From Stackebrandtia albiflava (lineage in GTDB: Bacteria > Actinomycetota > Actinomycetes > Mycobacteriales > Micromonosporaceae), in the NCBI RefSeq assembly GCF_007994225.1, contig NZ_VLLL01000007.1, positions 62,001-126,000 on the forward strand: a DNA stretch of 64,000 bases, written 5' to 3'. The notes below the pieces were generated by a model. That model had not been told where the DNA came from. It made no database searches and was given only the letters and a program-made list of their open reading frames with translations. Positions 1-8,731 of this stretch are shown here, one piece after another. How positions within the stretch are numbered: position 1 is the first letter of the stretch; each line of letters begins with the position of its first letter. The position numbers were made by a program, and so were the translations under genes.

Positions 1-1
1 G

Positions 2-94
2 CAGGGCATGTCGGTCCAGGCCCGCGACGGCGCCACCCGTGAGGAACTCGAGGCGATCGCCGACATCGCGATGGCGGCGTGGCCCGTGGAGTGA
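2..94 (+). CDS. 3' end of a truncated gene, function unknown
   Basis: An open frame enters from the left edge and ends at a TGA at 92-94, giving about 30 C-terminal residues that end in AAWPVE. The codons are GC-ending like those of the neighbours, so it is probably the tail of a real gene. Too little is present to name a family. No same-strand gene follows until 2515. Confidence 0.5.
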   Translation, partial: QGMSVQARDGATREELEAIADIAMAAWPVE

Positions 95-316
95 CCGGGC
101 CGCCGCCCTCGGGGGCCGCCACTCCTCCACCCCATGGCGTCGAGCCTATGGCGGGACACGTGGTCCGGTCGAGCGCGACGGGCCGGGGTTGTGGACGACC
201 GGCCCGATGTGGAAAATCCGTTGTGGACTGAAGAGGACGTCCGCCGAGCGACGCCGTGCCTCCCTTCCATCACCGCCCCGAACGGGTAGGCCACGACACG
301 CCTAACCGCGCACGAA

Positions 317-352
317 CCGGCACCCGGTGCGGGCGGATGCACCGGGTGCCGG
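317..352 (-). terminator. hairpin terminator downstream of the MFS gene
   Basis: A perfect 14-bp stem (CCGGCACCCGGTGC and its complement) encloses an 8-nt loop. It lies 23 nt past the stop of the minus-strand transporter gene at 376. There is no clear U-tract, as is common for actinobacterial terminators. Confidence 0.6.
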
Positions 353-375
353 AGTTTCGGGGCCGGGTGGACCGG

Positions 376-1692
376 TCAGACGGTGACCGGTTCGGGGGTG
401 GGATCGGTGGCGGGCCGGGATCCGGTCGCGGCCGGGGCGCTGTCGCCCGAGGTCGCGGCCCCGGCCACGGTGTTGACCGACGTCTCCGCGCCCACCGCCC
501 GACCGGCCCGGATGACCGGGGTCAGGCAGGCGATGACGGCGACGAGTCCACCGATTCCCAGCGCCATGAAGATGGTGCGGGGGTCGAGGTATTCGAGCGC
601 GAGGCCGCCGCCGACGAAGCCGACCATGGTGGTGCCGTTGACGATGCCGCTCTCCTTGGCGATCGCTCGGCCCTGCTGCTCCAGCGGCACGCGGCGGGCC
701 ATGGTCACCGCGACGACGCTGTTCTCGCCGGCGTTCGCGGCACCGCCGATCAGGAACAGCGGCACCACCATGGTGATGGAGGTCAGGGCGCCGCCGGCGA
801 ACATCACGAGTGAGCTGGCGCCGAGCAGCCCGAACAGCAGGTAGGCGAGTTGTCCGTCGTGGCGGGTCCGCGAGATGACCATGGCGAACAGCCACGCGCC
901 GACCGCCATGCCCGCCATCCAGGTGGCGTTGATGATCCCGTAAAGGGTCTCGCTGGCGCCGAAGGACTCCCGGACGAGGAACACCTCGGTGACGTTGGCG
1001 GCCGACAGCACTCCGACGACCGCGGCGAGCCCGATGATCATGGTGGCGACGAGCCGGTCGTCGCGGAGCCGCCAGGTGGCGGTTGCAGGGGTGGTCCCGG
1101 TCGCGGTGGCCGGGGCGTTTCCGCCGCGCCGGGTCCGGATGTTCAGGCTGGCGACCGTACGCAGCACCGACATCGCGGCGGCGGCGAGCAGGGTGGTCTC
1201 GGGTCCCAGTTCACCGACGAGTACGCCGGCGAGCGCGGGTCCGGCCATCATCCCGACCAGGGCGCCGGTCTGTCCGACCGCCGCCGCCTTGGGCAGGTCG
1301 TCCTTGGTCGCCATGGTCGGGAGCAGCGCGCCCATGACCGGTTGCAACAGCGCCGTCCCGCACGCGACCAGCATCGACAGTGCCAACAGTGCGACGAGGT
1401 GGTTCGTGAAGACCATCGCGAAGGTGGCTCCGGCCTGGACCGCACCGCTGAGCAGGATCAACCGGCGGCTGTCGAACCGGTCGGCCATCCTGCCGGTGAT
1501 GGGGGACAGCAGGACCAGCGGCAGGGTCGACGCCAGGGTGAGCGCCGCGACGGCGAGGCCGCCGAGGCCGGAGGTCTGGAGGTGGAGGACCAGTGTCACC
1601 GAGGTGGTGAACATTGCGGCGCCGGCGAGGAACCGGCTCGCCGCGGAGATGTAGACGTCGGACCAACGGGTCGCCAAAACTGTGAAAGACAT
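376..1692 (-). CDS. MFS transporter (drug/metabolite exporter type)
   Basis: A 438-residue polytopic membrane protein with about 12 hydrophobic segments. It has the MFS loop-2/3 signature around GRMADRFDSRRL (residues ~67-78) and a Pro/Ala/Thr-rich C-terminal tail. The layout resembles the DHA3/EntS-like exporters, which use the proton gradient to expel small molecules; the substrate cannot be read from sequence. It starts 66 nt after the stop of the ArsR-type regulator on the same strand. The two probably form one operon in which the regulator controls the exporter. Confidence 0.85.
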   Translation of the reverse strand: MSFTVLATRWSDVYISAASRFLAGAAMFTTSVTLVLHLQTSGLGGLAVAALTLASTLPLVLLSPITGRMADRFDSRRLILLSGAVQAGATFAMVFTNHLVALLALSMLVACGTALLQPVMGALLPTMATKDDLPKAAAVGQTGALVGMMAGPALAGVLVGELGPETTLLAAAAMSVLRTVASLNIRTRRGGNAPATATGTTPATATWRLRDDRLVATMIIGLAAVVGVLSAANVTEVFLVRESFGASETLYGIINATWMAGMAVGAWLFAMVISRTRHDGQLAYLLFGLLGASSLVMFAGGALTSITMVVPLFLIGGAANAGENSVVAVTMARRVPLEQQGRAIAKESGIVNGTTMVGFVGGGLALEYLDPRTIFMALGIGGLVAVIACLTPVIRAGRAVGAETSVNTVAGAATSGDSAPAATGSRPATDPTPEPVTV

Positions 1693-1758
1693 GCTTCAAA
1701 GTTAGCGACGTACCGCCGAGATGTCAAACAGAATTTTCACAACTCGCCGAGACGCCGC

Positions 1759-2337
1759 TCACACTTCGGGAAAGAGCCGGAAGTGGAACGCCATCCGCCT
1801 GGCCCCCTCCGGAGCCTCCGGACGCGCCCGCCCCCCGAAGGGTTCCATCAACGCCATGAGCCCCTTCTTGAACTCCTCGACCTCCTCGACGGTCAACTTC
1901 AAGGAGACCTGTGAGAACGTCATGGTGTCGTACCACTCGCGGGGCTCCTCGGACGCCGCGTCGAGCCACCGCCGCATCTTCGCGTCCGAGTCGGCCTGGA
2001 ACGCCTCGATCATCGCGCGGCCGACCAGCTTCTCGCTCTCCGGCGCGTCGTACTCCACGCCGACCGAGAAGCCGCCGACCTTCCGCCGCCAGACCCGTTC
2101 CCGGCCGTCGCCGCGCCCCTCGGCGTCCTCCACCAGACCGACCTTGGCGAGGGTCCGGAGGTGGTAGCTCATCGCCGACGGTGACAGGCCGGCCACCTTG
2201 GCGCATTCGGTGGCGGTCGCCTCTCCCGCGTCCGAGAGGTAGTCCAGCACCGCCACCCTGGCGGGATGGGCCAACGCCCGGATCATCTCCGGGTCGGAAT
2301 ACCTGATCTCGTTCTGATCGTCCTGTTCGCTGCTCAT
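1759..2337 (-). CDS. ArsR-family winged-helix transcriptional regulator
   Basis: A 192-residue protein. The N-terminal ~90 residues form an ArsR-type winged helix: an ALAHPARVAVLDYL segment, then a recognition helix around LSPSAMSYHLRTLAKVGLV. The C-terminal half (from ~residue 95) is a charged helical domain found in longer ArsR-like regulators. No metal-binding Cys motif is visible, so metal sensing is unlikely. The ATG at 2337 begins MSSEQD; reading further upstream in the same frame is antisense to the helicase gene and was discarded. It probably autoregulates and controls the MFS exporter downstream, and the 177-bp gap to the divergent gene at 2515 should hold the promoters. Confidence 0.85.
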   Translation of the reverse strand: MSSEQDDQNEIRYSDPEMIRALAHPARVAVLDYLSDAGEATATECAKVAGLSPSAMSYHLRTLAKVGLVEDAEGRGDGRERVWRRKVGGFSVGVEYDAPESEKLVGRAMIEAFQADSDAKMRRWLDAASEEPREWYDTMTFSQVSLKLTVEEVEEFKKGLMALMEPFGGRARPEAPEGARRMAFHFRLFPEV

Positions 2338-2514
2338 GCCGACAGCAAAACACGCGGCGTCGCGACCCGAACGGTGGAGTATGCTTTTCCGTCCGCGCCG
2401 GTTCAGAAGGTTTCTCACGCCTCGGCGCGGCCCGTCCAGCCGGGCGACGCCGGACGTGACCTCACGGCCGGGCCTGAGGCAGTGGGCATTCCTGCTCCGC
2501 GAGAAGGCCGATTC

Positions 2515-4458
2515 ATGACCGAGACCTCCACCGACACCGCGCTGCGCGCCGAACACGACCACCTGACCGCGTCCCGTGACGCACTCGCCCGGATGCGAAC
2601 CCGCACCGAGGCCATCACCGACAACGCGGGCGACCAGCTCACCGCCTGGGCGCTCGGCCGGGTCCGGATGCTCCGGCTGGCCGACCTCGCCGACCGTCCC
2701 GACACACCGCTGTTCTTCGGCCGTCTCTTCTTCGACGACGAGGACTTCCACATAGGACGACGCCACGTCGTGGACGCCGCCGGCAATCCCATGGTGCTCG
2801 ACTGGCGGGCGCCCCTGTCGCGCACCTTCTACCAGGCCGGCGCCCGCAACCCGATGGGTGTGCAGCGGCGGCGCCGCTTCGGATTCCAGGGCGGCACCCT
2901 CACCGGCTTCGAGGACGAGCCGCTGGGCGAGGGCGTCGACCTGGGCGAGTCCTCCCGCATCCTGGCCGAGGAGATCGAACGCCCCCGCGTCGGTCCGATG
3001 CGCGACATCGTCGCCACCATCCAACCCGAACAGGACGACCTGGTCCGTAGCCCGCTGGCGACGACGATCTGCGTGCAGGGCGCGCCCGGCACCGGTAAGA
3101 CGGCCGTAGGTCTGCACCGCGCCGCCTACCTGCTGTACGCGCACCGGGAACAACTCCGCCGCAGCGGGGTGCTCATCGTCGGCCCGAACTCGGCGTTCAT
3201 GTCCTACATCCAGAACGTCCTGCCGACACTGGGCGAAGTGGACGTCACACAGGTCGCGGTGGACGAACTCACCACCGGGGTACCCGTGCGGGGCACGGAC
3301 ATGCCCGAGACCGCATCGGTCAAACACGACGCCCGGATGGCCGAGGTGCTGCACCGCGCGGTGTGGCGGCACGTCGGCGAACCCGACGACTCGCTCATGA
3401 TCCCCGAGGGCGGCTGGCGGTGGCGGCTCGGTGAGGAGTACCTGCACCGCGCCGTCACCGAGACCCTCGCCGAGGAACTGCCGTACTCGGTGGGCAGGGA
3501 ACGCGTCCGCGCCCGGGTCGTGGCGGGCATCCGGCGGCAGGTGGAGATCCGCAGCGGCGACTCCCCCGGCGAACCGTGGGGCCGCCGCATGGGCAGGCAC
3601 AAGGTCATCACGGGCTTCCTCGACCGCTTCTGGCCCGCTCTCGACGCGAAGAAGCTGCTGACCAGGCTGTACACCGACGCCGAGTTCCGCGCGGCGGTGT
3701 GCGAGGGCGTCCTCACCGAGCCGGAGGCGGAACTGTTGGCGTCGCGCACCAAGACGCCGCGGTTCAGCCTCGCCGACACGGTGCTCATCGACGAGATCAC
3801 CGGTCTGCTCGACCGTTCCACCGGCTTCGGCCACGTCGTCGTGGACGAGGCCCAGGACCTGTCCGCCATGCAGTGCCGCGTCATCGCCAGGCGCAGCCGG
3901 CACGGTTCCCTGACCGTGTTGGGCGACCTGGCGCAGGGGACGTCGCCGTGGACGGCCGCCGACTGGCGCGAGTCGTTGCGTCACCTCGGGAAACCCGACG
4001 GCGACGTGGTCGCCCTGACCACCGGCTTCCGGGTACCCGCCGACGTGATCGCGTTGGCGAACCGGCTGCTGCCGTCACTGAAGGTGGAGGTGCCCGCCGC
4101 CCGGTCGCTGCGTACCGACGGCCTGCTGGAGATCGTCCCCACCGAGTCGCCGGACACCACGCTGGCCGAGGCGGTCGCCCGGGCGCGCGGCTACGAGGGT
4201 TCCGTCGCCGTGATCGCCGCCGACGCGGCGGTGCCGGGACTGCGGGACGCGCTCGGGGAGGACGACCGGCTCAGCATCGTGCCCGCGACCGAGGCGAAGG
4301 GCCTGGAGTTCGACCACGTGATCGTGGCCGAACCGGCCGACATCGTCGCGGCCGAACCGATGGGGCTGCGCCGGTTGTACGTCGTGCTCACCCGCGCCGT
4401 GTCCCGGCTGACCGTCGTCCACTCGGCACCGTTGCCGGCGGCGCTGCTGCCGGCCTGA
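2515..4458 (+). CDS. HelD-like superfamily 1 ATPase (RNA polymerase recycling/rifampicin protection type)
   Basis: A 647-residue UvrD-like ATPase. Walker A GAPGTGKT lies at ~residues 189-196 and Walker B/motif II VVVDEAQDL at ~442-450. A charged N-terminal helical stretch of ~60 residues precedes the ATPase core, and helicase motifs V/VI lie near the C-terminus. This matches the HelD/HelR group, which inserts into RNA polymerase and removes stalled complexes, and in actinomycetes can displace rifampicin. At 647 residues it is slightly short for the family. The ATG at 2515 begins MTETSTDTALRAEHDHL, as is usual for the N-terminal coiled coil. The family is clear; the exact role is inferred. Confidence 0.8.
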   Translation: MTETSTDTALRAEHDHLTASRDALARMRTRTEAITDNAGDQLTAWALGRVRMLRLADLADRPDTPLFFGRLFFDDEDFHIGRRHVVDAAGNPMVLDWRAPLSRTFYQAGARNPMGVQRRRRFGFQGGTLTGFEDEPLGEGVDLGESSRILAEEIERPRVGPMRDIVATIQPEQDDLVRSPLATTICVQGAPGTGKTAVGLHRAAYLLYAHREQLRRSGVLIVGPNSAFMSYIQNVLPTLGEVDVTQVAVDELTTGVPVRGTDMPETASVKHDARMAEVLHRAVWRHVGEPDDSLMIPEGGWRWRLGEEYLHRAVTETLAEELPYSVGRERVRARVVAGIRRQVEIRSGDSPGEPWGRRMGRHKVITGFLDRFWPALDAKKLLTRLYTDAEFRAAVCEGVLTEPEAELLASRTKTPRFSLADTVLIDEITGLLDRSTGFGHVVVDEAQDLSAMQCRVIARRSRHGSLTVLGDLAQGTSPWTAADWRESLRHLGKPDGDVVALTTGFRVPADVIALANRLLPSLKVEVPAARSLRTDGLLEIVPTESPDTTLAEAVARARGYEGSVAVIAADAAVPGLRDALGEDDRLSIVPATEAKGLEFDHVIVAEPADIVAAEPMGLRRLYVVLTRAVSRLTVVHSAPLPAALLPA

Positions 4459-4507
4459 ACGGCGCGGCACCCGTCCCCCGCGCGGCACGGATAGGCTCGG
4501 CGACACC

Positions 4508-7207
4508 ATGGACGTGTCACGGTTGTTCCTCGCGCTGGCCGATCTGGCCCCCAAGGGCCGCAACGGCCTCACCGGTGCGGTTCCGGAGAGGACGCCGTTC
4601 TCGTGGCACATCGGCCTGTTCTCGCCGTTGCAGGGCATGGAGGCGTCCCGGTTGGCGTCGCTCGACGAGCTGCACCGGCACGAACGACTGCTGCGGCACG
4701 GTTGGGGCGTGGTGGTCGGAGACACCACCGTGGACGGTCGTCGCCGCCCGGTGATGCTGCCGCTGGTGACCCGGCCGGTCCGCTTGCGGCGGATCGGGCA
4801 CCGGTACCGGGTCGAGGAGGCCGGTGACGTCACCGTGCATCCCTCCGTCACCGACCAGGCCACCGTGGACACACTCGAGGCGGTGTTCCACTCACCGGCG
4901 GGCGCACCCGGAGGGGACGCACTGTTGACGGCCGCCCGTGCCACCGGCCTCCCGGTGGCACGGGTCGCCGACGGGCCGGTGGAGGACGCCCTGGTGGTCG
5001 TGCCCCACGCGATCGTGTTCCTGGCCCGCCACGCCGACCGGGTCGGTGTCGCCGACGACCTGCGCCGGTGGGCGACCGTCCCCGGCGTCGCGGAGACCGC
5101 GCTGGGCGCCGTGCACCGGACCGCCGCGACGGAGCAGGCCACGGAACCGGGGACCGACTCCGAGCCGTGGTCACCGCTGCCGCTCAACACCGACCAGCGG
5201 CTGGCGCTGCTGCGGGCCAGGAACGGCCCGGTGACCGTCGTGTCGGGGGCGCCCGGCTGCGGGAAGAGTCACCTGCTCGCGGCCGTGGCGCTCGACGCGA
5301 TCGACGCGGGCCGCTCGGTGCTGTTGGCGACGCAGTCGGTGCACGCCGCCGACGTTCTCGCCGGGTTGCTGGCCCGGCAGCCGGGTCCGACGCCGGTCCT
5401 GTTCGGGGACAGCGAGAAACGCGCCGCGTTCCTGACCGAGTTGTCGGGCGGCCTGGCGACCGGCTTCACCGCCGAGGAGGTCCGGGTTCACGAGCTGCGC
5501 GCCGAGGCCGCGCAACGGCACGTGCGCACCATCGAGGCGGAACTGCGGGAGGCGCTGCGACAGGAGTCGCTGGCGTCCCGGGTGCGGCCCGCCGACACGC
5601 TGCTGCTCAACGACTTCCCGCGTCTGCGTGACACCGGCACCGACCTGTCGAGGGTGTTCCGGCACCTCGCGGCCGCCGAGGCCGGCGAGGGTTGGCGTGC
5701 CCGCTGGGGGCGGTGGCGGCTGAGACGGCTCGCCGGGGACCGGCCACTGCCGGAGGTGCGTGCCGCCGCGACCGTCGCCGAGCACCACCACGCCGCGGCC
5801 CGGCTCGCCGCGGGTAGCGGCACCGACCTGACCGGACGCTGGACGGACCTCCACGAGGCGGAGGAGCTGGCGCGCCACGCGATCGGGGACCGGCTGCGAC
5901 ACCGGGCGGGGGCCGCGTCACGCCGGGACGGCGGCGCCGCCCGTGCCCTGACCGCGCTCACCGCCGCGATGCGGGCGGGACGGTCACGGCGGCGCGGCAT
6001 GCTCACCGAGATCGACCCGGTTGACCTGCTGCGGGCGTTGCCGTTGTGGATCGGCACCGTGTCGGACGTGGAGGACGTGCTTCCGGCGATCCCCGGGATG
6101 TTCGACCTGGTGATCATGGACGAGGCGTCGCACATCGACCAGTTGCGGGCCGCGCCGGTCCTGGTCCGGGCGAAGACCGCGGTGGTCGCCGGTGACCCCC
6201 GCCAGCTCCGGTTCGTGTCCTTCGTGTCCGACGCGGAGGTCGACGTGGTCGCCGCCCGGCACGGTCTCACCGGGGACCGGGACCGGTTGGACGTGCGGCG
6301 GTCGAGCGCCTTCGACCTGGCGGCGTCGACGGCGGCGACGGTCCGGCTCACCGAGCACCATCGCAGTGTCCCGCACCTGATCGACTTCCCGGCGCGCCGG
6401 TTCTACCAGGGGAGGGTCGCACCGGTCACCCGGCATCCCCGCAACGACGACGTCGACGCGATCGACGTCCACCGCGTGACCGCCGAGGCACCGGAGGAGT
6501 CCGGTGCGGTGCCCGCCGAGGTCGACGAGACGCTCCGGCTGGTCGACGAGGCGGTCCAGGCCGGCGAAGAGGACATCGCGGTGATCACGCCGTTCCGGGC
6601 GCAGGCCGACGCGGTCGAACGGCACCTGTTGGCGCGTTACCCGGAGACCATCTCGCGGCGGTTGCTGCGGATCGGCACGGTGCACGCGTTCCAGGGCAGC
6701 GAGGCGGACACGGTGGTGGTGTCGCTGGGTGTCACGGACGGCTGCTCCGCCGGGCGGAAACGGTTCGCGGCCTCGCCGAACCTGTTCAACGTGATGGTGA
6801 CGCGGGCGCGGCGGCGGCTGCACGTGGTGACGTCGTTGACCGCGCCGGACGGCCTGATCGGTGACTTCCTCGCGCACGCCGAGCGCCCGTTGCCGCCACC
6901 GGAGGCGACCGAACCGGGTGAGTGGGTGCGTGAATTGGCCGTCGAACTGCGCCGGGCGGGCGTGGCGGTGACGGAGGGCTATCCGGTGGGACATTGGACG
7001 GTGGATCTGTGCGCGGGCCGGGGGGAGGACGCGGTCGGGCTGATCTGCGCCGTGCACCCGGACGGCGTGGACGCGCACCTGGCGCGGCAGCGGTCGCTGC
7101 ACCGGGCGGGTTGGCGGTTGGGCGACGCCTTCGCCAGCCGGTACCGGTCGGACCCGACGCGGGCGGCACTGGACCTGCTCACCCGGTACGGCCTGACCGC
7201 CTCCTGA
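4508..7207 (+). CDS. DNA2/NAM7-type superfamily 1 helicase
   Basis: An 899-residue P-loop protein. The first ~220 residues are an uncharacterised N-terminal domain. Walker A GAPGCGKSH lies at ~247-255, motif II MDEAS at ~536-540 and the late motif TVHAFQGSEADTVVV at ~723-737, followed by an NVMVTRARRRL motif. These are the hallmarks of AAA_11/AAA_12 Upf1/DNA2-like helicases. The last ~100 residues resemble a small nuclease-fold domain of the kind often found after such helicases (low confidence). The gene begins 49 nt after the HelD-like gene on the same strand, so the two ATPases are probably co-transcribed. The cellular role is unknown; DNA repair or RNA processing are both possible. Confidence 0.8.
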   Translation: MDVSRLFLALADLAPKGRNGLTGAVPERTPFSWHIGLFSPLQGMEASRLASLDELHRHERLLRHGWGVVVGDTTVDGRRRPVMLPLVTRPVRLRRIGHRYRVEEAGDVTVHPSVTDQATVDTLEAVFHSPAGAPGGDALLTAARATGLPVARVADGPVEDALVVVPHAIVFLARHADRVGVADDLRRWATVPGVAETALGAVHRTAATEQATEPGTDSEPWSPLPLNTDQRLALLRARNGPVTVVSGAPGCGKSHLLAAVALDAIDAGRSVLLATQSVHAADVLAGLLARQPGPTPVLFGDSEKRAAFLTELSGGLATGFTAEEVRVHELRAEAAQRHVRTIEAELREALRQESLASRVRPADTLLLNDFPRLRDTGTDLSRVFRHLAAAEAGEGWRARWGRWRLRRLAGDRPLPEVRAAATVAEHHHAAARLAAGSGTDLTGRWTDLHEAEELARHAIGDRLRHRAGAASRRDGGAARALTALTAAMRAGRSRRRGMLTEIDPVDLLRALPLWIGTVSDVEDVLPAIPGMFDLVIMDEASHIDQLRAAPVLVRAKTAVVAGDPRQLRFVSFVSDAEVDVVAARHGLTGDRDRLDVRRSSAFDLAASTAATVRLTEHHRSVPHLIDFPARRFYQGRVAPVTRHPRNDDVDAIDVHRVTAEAPEESGAVPAEVDETLRLVDEAVQAGEEDIAVITPFRAQADAVERHLLARYPETISRRLLRIGTVHAFQGSEADTVVVSLGVTDGCSAGRKRFAASPNLFNVMVTRARRRLHVVTSLTAPDGLIGDFLAHAERPLPPPEATEPGEWVRELAVELRRAGVAVTEGYPVGHWTVDLCAGRGEDAVGLICAVHPDGVDAHLARQRSLHRAGWRLGDAFASRYRSDPTRAALDLLTRYGLTAS

Positions 7208-7219
7208 CCCGCCCCGTTG

Positions 7220-7238
7220 TGTGCCTTGGGTGGGCACA
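7220..7238. terminator. weak hairpin between convergent genes
   Basis: A 6-bp stem TGTGCC/GGCACA with a 7-nt loop lies between the convergent helicase and HPr-like genes. The stem is short, so the call is tentative. It contains an 11-mer also present in the repeats at 49.2 and 50.4 kb, probably by chance. Confidence 0.3.
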
Positions 7239-7258
7239 GGCCGGTGAAAGTGCCTCGA

Positions 7259-7564
7259 TTACGCCCTTATGTCCGGTTTGCGCCTCAGGCCACCCGAGGC
7301 GGAGGTGGCGGCGGGTAACGGCCGGGCGAGGACGCCGGCGAGCGCGTCGAGGACGACGGCGTCGTCGCCCTCCAGTTCCACGTCCTCCCCGGTCCTGACG
7401 TCCATCGCGATCACCAGGAGCAGACTCTTGGCGTCGACCGGTTCGCCGCCCGCCCGGCGGATGTGCACCGGGGCGGTACTGCGGCCCGCGACGCGCGCGA
7501 ACTCGACCGCCGCGCGGGCCTGAAGACCGGTCTCGACCGCCACGGTCGCCGTGCGCCGTGCCAT
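7259..7564 (-). CDS. HPr-like phosphocarrier with Gln at the active-site His position
   Basis: A 101-residue HPr-fold protein (PTS phosphocarrier family), counted from the ATG at 7564. That start has a GGAGGA upstream and gives MARRTATVAV, the usual HPr N-terminus; an ATG at 7600 would add 12 residues without a ribosome site. The family active-site motif is G-L-H15-A-R-P. Here it reads G-L-Q15-A-R-A (codon CAG), so the PEP-dependent phosphorylation site is missing. The regulatory-serine motif (AKS, Ser47) is kept. Gln15 with a retained serine is the pattern of Bacillus Crh, a regulatory rather than sugar-transporting paralogue. The gene lies 90 nt downstream of an EIIA-like gene on the same strand. 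Confidence 0.8.
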   Translation of the reverse strand: MARRTATVAVETGLQARAAVEFARVAGRSTAPVHIRRAGGEPVDAKSLLLVIAMDVRTGEDVELEGDDAVVLDALAGVLARPLPAATSASGGLRRKPDIRA

Positions 7565-7654
7565 TCCGCCACCCCCGTCCTCCGGCGAATGATCGTCCAT
7601 TGAGGCGGGTCGGCGTCATCCTGCCGTGACGCCGACCCGCGGCTTCGCCCGGTG

Positions 7655-8101
7655 TCACCACCAGTCGTAGAGGGCGTCGCCGGAGACGACGCTGCCGCCC
7701 GCCCTCACCTTGAGGCTGCGGGCCTCCGCGTCGAGCGCCACCACGGGCACCATCGGGCAGCATCCGCCCGCCTCGACCGCGGTGACGTCCCAGCCGACGA
7801 CGGGCTGCCCGGCGCGGACCCTGGCACCCCGCGCGACGAGGGTGTGGAAGCCGTCCCCGGTGAGCCGTTCGGTGCCGATGCCCAGGTGGACCTTGACGCC
7901 GCGGCCGTCGTCGCCTTCGACCGTGTACATGAAGGGGCCGATCTCGGTGACCACACCGTCGATCGGGGCGACCGCCTTCCCGATGGCCGACACCGGCTCG
8001 ATCGCGAGCCCCGGTCCGGCCTCCCCCTGAGCGAACGACCTGTCGGGCACGTAAGCCAGTTCGATGGCCCTGCCTGTCACGGGTGATACCACAGTGGTCA
8101 T
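7655..8101 (-). CDS. glucose-type PTS EIIA domain protein, one active-site His missing
   Basis: A stand-alone ~148-residue EIIA-Glc (Crr-like) domain. The family phospho-accepting His (His90 in E. coli) is kept at residue 72 in VKVHLGIGTE, followed by LTGDGFHTLV. The partner His (His75 in E. coli, 15 residues upstream) aligns with Phe57, so one of the two active-site histidines is absent. Two ATGs stand in tandem; the second (8101) lies better behind GGAGGA than the first (8104). The protein would normally pass phosphate from HPr to a IIB domain or regulate transport. Its neighbour is an HPr-like protein that also lacks its phosphorylation site, which suggests a regulatory or decayed pair. 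Confidence 0.8.
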   Translation of the reverse strand: MTTVVSPVTGRAIELAYVPDRSFAQGEAGPGLAIEPVSAIGKAVAPIDGVVTEIGPFMYTVEGDDGRGVKVHLGIGTERLTGDGFHTLVARGARVRAGQPVVGWDVTAVEAGGCCPMVPVVALDAEARSLKVRAGGSVVSGDALYDWW

Positions 8102-8731
8102 CATTCCTCCGCTTCAGTCCGCTTGCGGTCCGGCGACCGGTGCCGGTGCCCCGTCCGGCGAGTACTCGATCCGCCGTCGTCCGGCCCCCGGGTGGTCACG
8201 GTGTGGGTGGGAGCGGTGATGGTTCGGCGGTCACGTCGTCCTCGGCGTCTCCGGTCACGCCGGGATGCGGGTCGGCTCGGGCTGGCTCGTTCCGGTCCCC
8301 CTCGGTCCGCCGCTGCGCCGGTTCGGTGTCAGCGGCCACAGCCCACCGGTGACTCCCACGGTACCGACGAGAACCGGTTCGGGTTCCGGCTTTGCCGCAA
8401 TCGGCCGGGTTCCGGTGTGGTGGAAGATCGTTGTGGGCGCCGCGATCCGGACATCCCGCACGGTTTTAGGCATGTCGATGCGCCTCCACACCGGAGTATC
8501 GGCGGCACCGTCGGTCGGTCTCCGTCACAGCGCCCCCACGCATAGCGGAGGCCCCGAGACATACGTCTCGGGGCCTCAACTGGGAAGGGACGGCAGGCTC
8601 TCACCAGTCAGGTCGCGCGCGTGCGCTCACCCGTCACCATGCCCAACGCACCGAACGACCACTCAGTTACGGGCAAATCGGATGTTTCTCGCATCTGCGA
8701 TCGTCCCGTGCGAGTCGCATCGGCGTTCCGG
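8102..8731. other. 630-bp intergenic region between the EIIA-like gene and icd
   Basis: No convincing gene is visible. Frames of 70-140 codons exist on both strands but have weak GC3 bias and no good ribosome site. The only clear structure is the terminator at 8548-8577. The stretch at 8102-8540 is somewhat less GC-rich than its surroundings and must contain the promoter for the EIIA/HPr pair, though no clear -35/-10 pair was found. Confidence 0.5.
8548..8577 (-). terminator. perfect 13-bp hairpin, probable icd terminator
   Basis: The arms GAGGCCCCGAGAC and GTCTCGGGGCCTC pair perfectly around the 4-nt loop ATAC. The hairpin lies 155 nt beyond the icd stop on the minus strand and is the strongest terminator candidate for that gene. 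It could act in both directions. Confidence 0.65.

Noticed and set aside
2338-3984. Minus-strand extension of the ArsR-type gene to ~741 codons
   Set aside because: The upstream part is antisense to the HelD-like gene and has no protein-like features; the ATG at 2337 gives a normal ArsR protein.
8255-8491. 78-codon minus-strand frame in the icd-EIIA gap
   Set aside because: GC3 is lower than in true genes here, there is no ribosome site, and the sequence has no family features.
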